A DNA stretch of 22,668 nucleotides from Phoronis ovalis (lineage: Eukaryota; Phoronida; Phoronidae): NCBI GenBank assembly GCA_028565635.1, contig JAOXYB010085386.1, forward strand, positions 1-22,668. The letters are read 5' to 3'. Each line of letters opens with the position of its first letter. Within the stretch, counting starts at the first letter, position 1. This document shows, in pieces, positions 10,769 to 20,255 of the stretch. The notes beneath the pieces are model-generated. The model was not told the origin of the DNA and ran no database searches. It was given only the letters and a program-made list of their open reading frames with translations. A program made the translations under genes and the position numbers.

Positions 10769-10993
10769 CCTTCTCAACTGGTCGTCTGATTGGCATGGTC
10801 GTTGCTAGATGTCTGACTAAAAACTGAAAATTTTCACTTCTCAACTGGTCATAGATATCAAACTAAAGTTTCCACTTCTCAAGTGGTCGTCTGGTCGGCA
10901 CGGTCGTCGTTAGATGTCTCTCACTGAACAAAAAGGGAAAAAATCAAATGCTAAATGTATCTGAAAATGTTCACTTCTTAAGTGGTCGTCTGT
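10769..10993. repeat. Four diverged copies of a short palindromic repeat
   Basis: The core CTTCTCAA(C/G)TGGTCGTCTG appears near 10770-10788, 10837-10852 (cut short), 10875-10892 and 10974-10992. Two copies continue into a longer unit, TGG(T/C)CGG.. / GGCATGGTCGT, ending TTAGATGTCT. The best copies read CACTT-CTC-AAGTG or CACTT-CTT-AAGTG, a small palindrome. Spacing is about 66, 38 and 99 bases. On the minus strand the two longer units both translate to RHL(T/A)TT(V/M)P(T/I)RRP, so a decayed repeated element is likely; no family was identified. Confidence 0.7.
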
Positions 10994-11457
10994 GAGCAAG
11001 TGGATTTATTCAAAGACCTAGGAACTGGATCTTTTACTTCTTGTAAATTTGAAGATATGCACCATAGATCTCAGTTACATAATAACAAGAATTACGAAGC
11101 TTTTCCAGATTGCATTCAATTATAAAATACTACCGTAATTTCAAAAACATTATTATTCACTTCAATCTATGTTCATTCCAAATTTAAAATCCAGGTGATA
11201 TCATAAACGTTTTTTGAAAATATTCACGTAAATGCATCGAATGTTGGTAACTGTTGAAATTTATTTTAATAGTTTATATTTTTGAGCAGATATTGTCTAT
11301 GCTGTCGAAATGGATATATAATATACGGTATTCTGCCTTGCATATTTAAATTCCCACACACAGCAGTCATACCTCGGTTGCCTTGGAATATACATGTTTG
11401 CATTTAGTTTTTACCAGAAACACAGGTATCACAATTTATTTCATCTGTTTTTGAACA
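10994..11457. other. AT-rich non-coding stretch upstream of a candidate first exon
   Basis: No gene or clear promoter element was identified. It would hold the 5' flank of the candidate exon at 11458 if that exon is real. Confidence 0.4.
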
Positions 11458-11668
11458 ATGACTCATTTATTTGAAGAGAAAGACGGAGAAGTTGGGATTG
11501 TCGGGGCAAAAGGGAGATGGAAATTCAAAGGAGATTTTGAGCTAACAGCTGCATGGATAGTGGACGGCGGAGATAGGAGATATAAATTTAATATCGAAAC
11601 AAGTGCTAGCGAATTTACAATAATTCTGTTTCCCAGAGATTTTCCAAAAAATGTTTTACATGGTACCA
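11458..11668 (+). CDS. Candidate first coding exon, unknown protein
   Basis: An ATG with context GAACAATGA opens a frame rich in charged and hydrophobic alternation, ending at a strong donor CCA|GTAAGT (11669). It encodes 70 codons plus one base: MTHLFEEKDGEVGIVGAKGR at the start, then WKFKGDFELTAAWIVDGGD and FTIILFPRDFP near the end. The alternating pattern suggests beta-strands. The base composition is clearly less AT-rich than the flanks, supporting coding. I do not recognise the family. The donor is phase 1, whereas the best frame of the next candidate exon (12359) needs a phase 2 donor, so either an exon between them was missed or a frameshift is involved. Confidence 0.5.
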
Positions 11669-12358
11669 GTAAGTGAAAAGGGTTCAAAATCTAAAATGGG
11701 AAAACGCGTTTACGGGCCTTTTCAAAAACCCATTCACACACATGGGTACCAGTAATATATTTGAGTCCTCGGGTTTTGTTATAAATATTTTAAAACTTCA
11801 AAAAACATACACGGCAACAGGAAACGTTGGATTGTTGACAACAGCTAATTATATCGTTTTAGTTATTCAATTTATGACAAAGTTATTTATTTATCTAATT
11901 ATTTATTAATTAATTATTTTCTTGGTCGTAGAGACGTAAAATTCGTCATTTTTCGCCATTGAAGATTTACAACACTGTGTAGTAAAGACAGAAATATGGT
12001 TCAAATGTGAAACGTTACTATTAAGTTAATGATTTTATTCAATCAAAATATACAAAGCTACTTATTGTTTTTTTTTCTGTGTACTGTGTATAGCGCTTTA
12101 TCTTGCACGAGAAAAGTTTAACTTTCTATTAGTATAGTTAATTTTAGCAATTACTGTTATACCATTTGACTGACATATGCATTGTGGCACATAAAAAATA
12201 AATTTTAAAAAAGAAATAGCTTTTTACAAATATGACTAAAATACACATGAGTATCACTATCTATATTATAATTGTACTAATAATAAATACAGAAACATGT
12301 GTTAGTGTTGCATGTATATATTTTCGAAAATCAAACGTTTTTCGCATATTCCTTTCAG

Positions 12359-12592
12359 CTCTTTTGCTGCATCACTGGAAGAGCTGCAGTGTGAAACTGT
12401 TCAAAACTATAGTCGGAGCAGCGACACCTTTAAGAATATTGAAATTTTTCCAATGACGAGTTGATAAGCTATGTCAACCAAAAGGTGAAAGAGCTGCATA
12501 AGAGATACGAAATTCAAAATGAAGATGTCCCAATGTGTGAACAGGCAACAAATATTGGCCGAAATGGGAAGATATTTGTAGTGAATGAAGAG
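12359..12592 (+). pseudogene. Frameshifted coding exon of an unknown gene
   Basis: The exon is bounded by CCTTTCAG and a strong donor GAG|GTAAGT. The first half reads SFAASLEELQCETVQNYSRS and on to FKNIEIF in one frame (from 12360). The second half reads NDELISYVNQKVKELHKRYE then CEQATNIGRNGKIFVVNEE in another (from 12452 to 12592). Both halves look coding, and the switch falls at a run of five T (12445-12449), where one missing base would explain it. The second half is helical and charged with a possible short coiled coil. It may belong to the same gene as the exon at 11458, but phases do not match as they stand. No family recognised. Either a pseudogene or a homopolymer error. Confidence 0.55.
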
Positions 12593-14642
12593 GTAAGTTT
12601 TTAGGGTGTTTAGGAAAGTTTTTCCCATTTGTTATCAACAAAGAATGCTGCATTCCTTATAAAACCTTATGCAATTACAAATTTATTTATATGACAAGTT
12701 TATAAAATTATAATTTATTCTGGCAATAATTATAGGTAATTTATAAAAAATACTTGATAGTTGAATTTATTACTTATAAAATTGCTGGTTAATGGTAAAT
12801 TTCCTATTTTAAATTTCTTTGTTTTCTGTTCTCGGTGGCATCATTCAATAGAAAAAGGGGAAGTCATGACAGTTCCATATTTTTAATGGCAGACTTTAGT
12901 ACCCTATTATACAAGAAAACGATTATGTTATTATGTGAAATTTTTTTAATATTCCACATGGAAACCAAGGAAGTAAATAATTGCAATGGTAATAAATCAT
13001 CATTATATATTATTAAGTATACTAATTATAATTGTATGATGAAATGCTGAGAAGTTATAAAAATACTGATATCTTAAATAGCAGAACTGTCTTTATGTTG
13101 GAGCAGTAGGATCGTGCAAGGTCGAAATTCACGACTTTTCGACCAACGTATTCCAACACCAGGTTTCCAACGAAAATTCATCCAACGCAGGCCGGTTAAT
13201 GCTTACAGATACTTTTAACTTATTAATATTCATGAGCATTTGGAACATAATGAGCATGCGCACATCCTACTAGAATGGTTAATTGTCATCTCGTTTAGTG
13301 TCTCTCAGTGTCTACCAAACTATATAGATATATTATGTATACTCTATTTAGACTTTCTATGGTCCTATTCTTGATTTTTATATATTGTTTTCGAGCATAT
13401 TTTTAATACTTATATAATAAAACTCATCAGTTACTACAGTGTACAATTCTGTTCAACCTCCGGGTTTTCAAGGGATTTCCACCAATGTCGACTATAAGCA
13501 TACAGTAGCGGGAGGCTTAGTAGCCATAGGAAAACTGCAAATTAACATGAAGTGATACAGATAAAGGGAAATCTTGTTAAAATTTAATTGGGTATTTACA
13601 TAAATTTCTCAAATATAATATAATTTTCTGGATTTTCTTGGAAGTTTATATATAAAAATGCAATGACCCGTATTTTAAGAGCACTTACTAAAGGCATTTA
13701 GCAATTGCCCCCTTCTCTAAGTTGGAATTTAATATCTCAACATGTAATCAATTTCTAAATGTAGATACTTTCACTCGAGCAGAATCGCAATTCTTATTCA
13801 CAGTCTAGCACACCACAACACAATGAATTTAGTTATGCTTTAAAAAGTAGATTTTTAAAGATAAGGATGTGGTTAGGCATAAAATGTAAAAGCAGGATAC
13901 AGTATATTGCCATAGACCACAATGCAGTCAATACATGTAGAGCAAAATAACGCAATTAATTACTGCACAGGTTCGACGTAATGAAATAAACTAATAAGCT
14001 AACTTAAAACTGTATTCAGTTTTTGTGATGTATTTAACAAACTATTTAAGAAACATATCCTTTTCCATTGATTAAACAATAACGTGTCAGCATGAATTTC
14101 TGTTTGACCTAGCTAAAAAAGAGTAATCTAATATCACAATTGCTTTTAATATCTTTGTTTTATATCTGGCATCGCAAAGTATGCTTGTCAGATATATTTT
14201 GTGTAGCATCACATCTACGAAATAGTTTATAAAATAATGTGAGCTAGACTGACATTGTAGTAGAGGCAAATTTGGGAGTCTCGTGACCAACTCACTGTAA
14301 TCCAGGTTTGAAGGTGGTTTTGATATCTTTGGGTGAATTGTAAAAAAATTGGCGGGGGTAAACCTCGCAAAAGTGTGGGCTAACTCCACCAGGTGGCGCT
14401 AATCAAAATGGCCACCAGAATCCTTAAAATTGCTACTGTGCACAACCTGTTGACCCTATGGAGGCCATTGCAACACACAGAAGTATGTTTTGGGTGTTGG
14501 TGAGTTTGTGTATTGGGCCTTTTGGGTAAACAATTGTAACTTTTGTTTTTAAACCGTATTCAGTCACAATTTGCCAAATTATCTGTTTTGTAAGTTTATA
14601 CTATTATCTTTTACCGTATTTTAATACTTTTCTTTTAATAAG
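12593..14642. other. Non-coding interval with small repeats
   Basis: No gene is supported. A perfect hairpin GGTCGAAA/TTTCGACC lies at 13120-13144, immediately followed by four CCAAC(G) motifs (near 13143, 13153, 13167, 13181). Around 14260-14530 there is a GC-richer patch with GCCACC-type motifs, a CCACCAGGTGG palindrome at 14386-14396 and AAATGGCCACC. It looks like the untranslated part of an old DNA transposon, but termini were not found. Confidence 0.4.
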
Positions 14643-15118
14643 TTTCACTTATGTGGTTATTTGCTTGGAATGTTATTTTTAAAAATCTTTATCTAGTCTC
14701 AAATCTTCACCATGCTCAACTATTTACCCAGTATCATATTCATTCATTTTTCAACTATTTACCATGTATTTTTATCAATTCTTTAACATATATAACTGAT
14801 ATGTATACCAAAATTGCATGTATTAACTAAAATGACTTTTGACACTGTATAGGGACTTGACTAATTTTTACTACTCATTTGTGTAATATTACGCAACCAG
14901 AGCTTATGACATAGTAATAATAAAATGCAGTAAACAGTCTGAATACAGACAAAACGTGAGGTAAGAGTACAAAAATAATCTACTGAAACAAATGGAATCT
15001 GTCATGCCCGCAAAAGTTAAATATTTTTCAGAGTGATTTATTTATTTATAATCAGTCCAAGTTAGTTTACAAGCTTAAGCAAATTTCACTTATGTGGTTA
15101 TTTGCTTGGAATGTTATT
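14643..15118. repeat. Pair of identical 35-bp direct repeats
   Basis: The same 35 bases, beginning TTTCACTTATGTGG and ending TTGGAATGTTATT, occur at 14643-14677 and 15084-15118 with no mismatch, while the DNA around them differs. Exact identity in such AT-rich DNA suggests a recent or constrained duplication. The intervening 406 bases have no coding frame or terminal motifs that would make this a clear insertion. Confidence 0.7.
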
Positions 15119-15628
15119 AGAATAAATCCATTTCCTATTATAAAAGTAGATTATCAATTTTAAGTCTTTTAATTCTTCATATATCTAATTCTAGATTATC
15201 CATGATTTGTATTAAAAGCCCCTGTAAATAACTTTGTGGCACTTTATAAATGTTTTAATATTTATTTATATATTATTAAAAAATTGGCAAAAAAAGGTGC
15301 ATACGTTTCCTCATCCTAACTAATTATATATCTCATTACATTATACATATTGAAACAGCAGAGAAACGTTTATGAGGTCTTGCTACATTGTGATACTTTT
15401 TGCAGAGACACATATTGTTTTAACATGGTTACAATAAACTCAACTTCAAGTTTGACCGAAACTGTCAAAGACATAGCAAGATATAGACAGCCAACAGACC
15501 CCAGAATACAGATTCAGGTAACAATAAGAATTTCGCTTACCGTAACATGTAGTAATAAATTTAATATTTGTCTCTGGCCATCAGAAACGTGTACCATTAC
15601 ATCTTGGATGCATTAAATATAGGCTGTT
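15119..15628. other. AT-rich non-coding stretch, no gene supported
   Basis: A plus-strand open frame at 15350-15616 has no recognisable domain or splice support. Nothing else seen. Confidence 0.4.
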
Positions 15629-15842
15629 CCCAGGGGGGGTACTGCAATCCTATCGGGTTATGCATGTGCAGAGCACTTACTAAAGGAGTGTGTTTTCAGA
15701 TGTTTTTTAGCCATGTTGATGTGTTAATGGGGTCGTTTTTTTGTCATATCTGGCCTACAGCAGGTATAGAGATTTGAGACATGGGCCTCATATAGTCGCC
15801 TACACCAAAAATTGATCGAGTGTCTCCCGGCGCAGGAGGTTG
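15629..15842. repeat. Probable fragment of a dispersed repeat
   Basis: A G-run start (CCCAGGGGGGGTACTGC) leads into GC-richer sequence with GGTATAGAGATTTGAGACATG and TGTCTCCCGGCGCAGGAGG. The G-run plus GTAC beginning resembles left ends of non-autonomous DNA elements common in marine invertebrates. No matching right inverted end could be found, so the borders are approximate and the class is a guess. Confidence 0.3.
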
Positions 15843-16242
15843 TTATACCACGTGTTGTACATGGAAAGATTTTGTTCTGTACATAAGTTATCTGTGATTA
15901 AACGTTACGTTTTCGAAGTCAATTTTGTGTGTGTGTGTCTGTCAGTATCTAAACAGTCTATATGCTGCAAAAGTTTTGAAAAAATTTCATTTTCTCTCTT
16001 GCAATTCAACATTGATACACTGAGATGACCCTATTATGCGTCTAAGTGCTTGTGACATTTGATTAAATGTAGCCAGCAAGCTATGTGGCTCATGGACCTC
16101 CTGCTTATTTCTTATCGTTAAAAATTTATATTTGTTAAATTAACTGCAGGCGATACATATCATTCTGTAATTTTCTTTTAATACTGTACTAAGAACACAT
16201 TATCCTATGTTACTTTTTGTATAATAATGACCAGTATAACTT
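15843..16242. other. Non-coding DNA left of the long direct repeat
   Basis: No gene is seen. If the 249-bp repeat is a target duplication, this is the original 5' flank (possible promoter or intron) of the broken transposase gene that now continues at 21853. Confidence 0.4.
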
Positions 16243-16491
16243 TTATGAAGAGCATATGTGAATCCATGTACAATTATGAATCACTATGTCTAACATTGAG
16301 TAAAGCACTACTTCATCTTCATCCTGTGCTGAGATAGGTTGCCATACTCTTTTTTTCATCAAACCAGAACTCGTGTATGATTTCTTTTGGCAAATAATAA
16401 GTTTGTTGTAGACACTTCATATATTCTTTGCAGAAGACATGGAGAACAAGCAATAGAAGGATGAGGCTACCACAGCTCTTAAGGATAAAGT
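16243..16491. repeat. Left copy of about 249-bp direct repeat flanking the transposon
   Basis: This segment matches 21605-21852 almost base for base. About five or six differences are visible, two being 1-2 base indels, so identity is about 97-98%. It starts TTATGAAGAGCAT and ends AAGGATAAAGT, directly against the transposon's left inverted repeat at 16492. It contains an intron end (TTCTTTGCAG at 16433) and the first 19 codons of a transposase-like exon, including an ATG at 16439 and an in-frame TAG at 16454 shared with the right copy. Left of 16243 the two copies share nothing. Confidence 0.9.
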
Positions 16492-16507
16492 TAGTGATGT
16501 TACAAAA
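16492..16507 (+). repeat. Left terminal inverted repeat
   Basis: TAGTGATGTTACAAAA begins right after the left direct repeat. It shares 12 of 16 positions with the complement of 21589-21604; the shared skeleton is TAG..A.GT.ACAAAA. Confidence 0.65.
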
Positions 16508-16755
16508 GCTTATCTGAACACTGATTGGTTCTTACGTCATGGCTGTTCCGATTTAATCACCCCTGTTTCAAGGTGTCCTCCTTTGGCCCGATTTTGCGAT
16601 GTTTTACACGAAGATGCCGAAAAGCACACTTTTTGATGACGTAGGGCACACATTCCATTCCCCATACGTCATTTCTGTGGTTTGTTTACTTATGCGATTC
16701 ATAGAATTTCAGGCGGGAAAAATAGCCGTGAATCCAGTCGCTTATATTTTCGAAG
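16508..16755 (+). promoter_or_regulatory. Transposon leader with CRE-like and E2F-like motifs; exon 1
   Basis: Three copies of ATGACGTA (either strand) lie at 16533-16540, 16636-16643 and 16665-16672, matching the TGACGT core bound by CREB/ATF factors. A reverse CCAAT (ATTGG) is at 16523-16527. GGCGGGAAA at 16712-16720 fits an E2F site. The stretch is GC-richer than its surroundings. An untranslated first exon would end at CGAAG|GTAAGT (16755). No TATA box at a convincing distance was identified, and the start of transcription cannot be placed. Confidence 0.5.
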
Positions 16756-17470
16756 GTAAGTAGCACATATCTTTAAAAGTTACACCAATAGTTTATAATT
16801 GTATTTAGACTCTTTCTGCCAATTTTTATGAAAATCTATGGTCAGACTGATGCCTTTCTAAGGTTGACAAATTGTCAACTCTGACAATGAGATTGGCAGA
16901 GTCGGCCATATTGGCTTCGTCGACAGCTTTATAGGCTGCCAAAATTTCATCGTTTTTTTATATAAAATTTTATTTATTTCAACAAAATATTGAATAAAAC
17001 TTAATAAATAAGGAATATACAATTATTCTTAATATGATTCGATGTCATTTGCCTCTTGATGGTTAAGATATCAACAGATTTTAGCACTGTGTCTTTTTCC
17101 AATTTTGTGTCACGTGACCACATTTCTGTAATCCGATTGGCTAAGACTGTTTACTATGAACAGCTGATTGTAGTAAAATTGAAAAATAAAAGGAAAATTG
17201 GGTAGACTGTATCTAAATACTGCCTAATTTTGTTTCAGTTGACATGTGTACTACCAGACAGTATGATTGATATCAGTTATAAAAGATGTAATTGCGCACA
17301 AAATGTGAAACATTTTTTTATTTGCTCAGTGTAACATAGTTATCGAGTACAATATAGCTTCATGCTCATACATTTTAATGGTTAATGTGTGACAAATTAC
17401 CCATTATTATGTAAAAACTAAGACCAAAAAGCAACATCAGAAATACTCATAAATTATTGATTTATTTCAG
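16756..17470 (+). other. 5' UTR intron of the transposase gene
   Basis: Donor GTAAGTAG and acceptor TTTATTTCAG bracket 715 bases of AT-rich DNA; the transposase ATG follows the acceptor by one base. The intron holds the palindrome TTGACAAATTGTCA (16864-16877) and a YY1-like CCATATTGG (16906-16914), both of which recur 3' of the gene. Confidence 0.6.
16864..16877. repeat. 14-bp palindrome TTGACAAATTGTCA, 5' copy
   Basis: This palindrome lies in the 5' UTR intron; extended by G/C it reads GTTGACAAATTGTCAAC. An identical 14-mer is at 20423-20436, 168 bases after the transposase stop. Such paired sites inside a transposon can be transposase or repressor binding sites; here that is inference. Confidence 0.5.
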
Positions 17471-17471
17471 G

Positions 17472-20255
17472 ATGCCTCCAAAGAAGAAATGCAAAATCAG
17501 CTTGCCTGAGAAACCAGGTAAAGCAAGACAGTTTTTAGAAGACAATTTCAGCAATGTTCCTGATGAAAACATGAAAAATGGACATGTTCTATTTGTGTAC
17601 ATGAGCTTGAACAAATCCATAACAGATACGGTGAATCTATTAAAACAGAAAGTTTCTGAATACTACAGGATTGTATACCAAGACATCAACGCCCTTGTGA
17701 ATAAAATTAAAAAGCTCTGTTTATCAAGAGACAGCGATGATGTGCAAGTTTTCTGTTCTTTGCCATGAGGTGTTCCAGTTGAAGCTCGTGAAAGCCATTG
17801 AAAATCCTCCATCAAGTCCACTTCCATCAACGTCGACTGCGTCTGCACCACCTGAACCATCTACACCACCTGAGCCACCAAGTCCAGCACCATCAACTTC
17901 GACAGCCACACCTACCCCCTCAACCTCTTCATCAGTCAGATTGTCAGCAAGACTCAAGTCAACTCCCAGAAAAGATCGTCAAAGAAAACGACTTGCGTTT
18001 GTTAGCAAGTCACACTCAACACAAAAGAAAAAGTACCAAAGTGACATCAAGGGTCTGCGTTCTAACTTAAAGGGTAAGACAAGTACTAAACATCTAAATC
18101 AACAGTTGAGAAGACAAGAAATGTCCCTAGAGAAGAAAAACAGGATTATTGCTGTTTTGCGTACACAATTGAAGAATAGTTCAAAAACTCAAGAGCTAGA
18201 AAAACAGAACACACAGTGAGTTGAAAAAATATAATAAGAAAAAAAGCAAAGCTGTGTCATTGATAAAATTCAGGGAAGTGACAAAGAAGTTCAAAGATAG
18301 TGAACAGGCTGTCATCACTCTTCAACATGAAAACCTTCTACTCAAAAAAAAAGAACTTGAAAGTTTATCTCAGTCGACGAGCAGTTTAAAGGTTGATAAA
18401 AAGACATACAGTGGTGATGCCCGTATGATGGTGTATGATGCAATTGTCAACAACGTTCCAACAAAAAGCACTCCCATTCTCATTGAGAAGATATGTATGC
18501 ATGCTGGCAAGCAAATCGGTTCAGTGCCTCAGAGGAACACGGTTGAACTTATGGCTAGGGAACTGGGTGCGGCCACTGATTTTCAGTTTGCAGAACACAT
18601 GCTCCAAACTTCAGATGATTTTAGGGTTCGACGCAACGACGCAGGAAGGAGTTCATATAAACTCTGTTTATGTTACCAGCAACATTATTGGTGTTGACCA
18701 ATTACCAGGAGGTACAGCCGATGATTATGAAGAGCACATCGTCCAGTGTATTGACAACATCACTGATGTTTATTGTTCTATTAAAGAAGAAGATTTCAAC
18801 ACTGTTAAGAATACCATCATCAGCCACATCTCAAATACACTAACTGACCGGGCTGCTGTTAACCACGCAACGCTAAAGAAGCTGGAAGAAAGATGGGGAA
18901 AAAGCTGAATGAGTTAAATTGTCACTTGCACCCGCTCGATACCATAGCCAGCACCTGTAGAAGTTCCCTGAAGAAGAGCCAGACACATGTGGGCAAGGTA
19001 CTTGGCTACGACTGCATGGCAGGGAACCTGATCAATGCAATGAATAAAGTAAGATACAAAGACGGAAAGGGGGACCCAAAAACGTTCATTGGATTCTTGG
19101 ACAGAGAAGGTCTCCCAAGAGGCCTAATTAAACGGTACAGGGGCAATCGACTGCACGTGGTCTTTGACATATGTGGCAAGTACTTCTTGCATTACGACAA
19201 ATTTATTGAATTTTTGTCATCATCCGTCATGAGTTGTGTCACACTGCAGAAGGTTGTTCTCGCCGACTTCTCAACACCAACAGCTAAGACGATGTTTCAC
19301 GTTTTAGGTCTCTTGGGCAAGTTGATCTCTGGCCCATGGATGTCTGCCCTTTACACTGCCCCAAACAATGAAGTGAAACACCTTGATGCTATTAACTTGG
19401 TAAAGGGTGTTCTTGAAGTAGCAAGATCCTACATTGGCAAGCCACTGGAAACTGTGTCAGCTGAGACTGACTTTTTTGGAAACGAACTCGAGGAAGACGA
19501 CATGAAATGTTCCCGAAGACCCAGAGATGTTTGCCATGTACATGAAAAGCTGTCTGTTATCTGTTGTAGTTGAAAGCCGGTATGCCAAGTACTTCGGGCT
19601 CAATGTCACTGACAAACTACAAAAAGAAACAGAATCAGCTCGCTGCCATAATATGGATGCGGAGGAAATTATGAGCATGGTAACATCTGCCACAGGCAAG
19701 GCACCACCTGCTACACTATGCTACCTTACTTCCAAAATACGATCACAGAAAAATCACGTTGTTGATTATCTTGACAGCCTGGAAAAAACGCATCGAGATC
19801 AGTTGTTGAGCCACAGTATCAGTATTGGGAGAAGACAGCGTTTGCAAAGAAGGCAAAAGTTGATTAATGTTGAGAATGAAGTACAGTAATGTTTGGCTGA
19901 AAAAATTAAAGAAAAAAGCAATACAGGTTAGAAACTAAGTTGAGAAAACACTTCGAAAGGAAATGCTTAACATTCAAAAAGAATTCCCGGAGCTAGATGA
20001 AGCACGTGTTAATGAAGTAAAAAACATTCTCTCTGGAAGAATTGTTGGCCGGGAAATTTGCCATGTCTGGTTTGATGGAGATACTGAAGAAAATATCATG
20101 TATTTAGGAAGGATTGATAAACTGAAAAAGAACAAAAAACTTATGCAATCTGTTACTGGAATGAAGAGGAAACTGCTGCTGTTGGAGTACAGTACGATAT
20201 GGATAAAAATGCACTGGCTGCGGACTTGATTGTTGGAGATTTGTCACTGTGTTAA
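17472..20255 (+). pseudogene. Transposase of the 5.1-kb element, multiply frameshifted
   Basis: Together the frames cover about 900 residues. Order: MPPKKKCKISLPEKPGK start; a Pro/Ser/Thr-rich linker (17806-17935) with basic RKDRQRKR; a charged coiled coil (18000-18350); a conserved YSGDARMMVYDAI helical block (18411); then an RNase H-like core with Asp in FDATTQEG (GAC 18630), Asp in LTDRAAVNH (GAC 18846), and CHLH (18920-18931), the C-x2-H motif shared by hAT/MuDR/P-like transposases; then an insertion domain with KVRYKDGKGDP (19047) and RYRGNRLHVVF; and a C-terminal YWNEEE (20154) to ALAADLIVGDL, TAA 20253. Catalytic Glu is not assigned. I recognise the lineage from uncharacterised cnidarian/mollusc/fish proteins. 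Frame breaks fall near 17762, 18212, 18625, 18900, 19513, 19940 and 20140; TAA 19887, TAG 19932 and TGA 19941 are in the preceding frame. Confidence 0.8.

Noticed and set aside
10769-10993. CRISPR-like array
   Set aside because: Repeats are diverged, spacing is irregular, and the DNA is animal nuclear DNA with no cas genes.
14087-14389. 100-codon minus-strand open frame
   Set aside because: No domain, no splice context, and it overlaps a probable non-coding transposon relic; treated as chance.
13678-15686. 17-bp exact match AGAGCACTTACTAAAGG at 13678 and 15670
   Set aside because: Short and isolated; flanks do not match, so no element can be defined.
17724-17957. Minus-strand frame rich in Gly, Val and Asp
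   Set aside because: It is the antisense shadow of the Pro/Ser/Thr-rich linker of the transposase.
17762-20142. Frame changes as introns or programmed frameshifting
   Set aside because: No GT..AG pairs bracket the breaks, homologous sequence is continuous across them, and there are too many in varying directions for programmed shifts.
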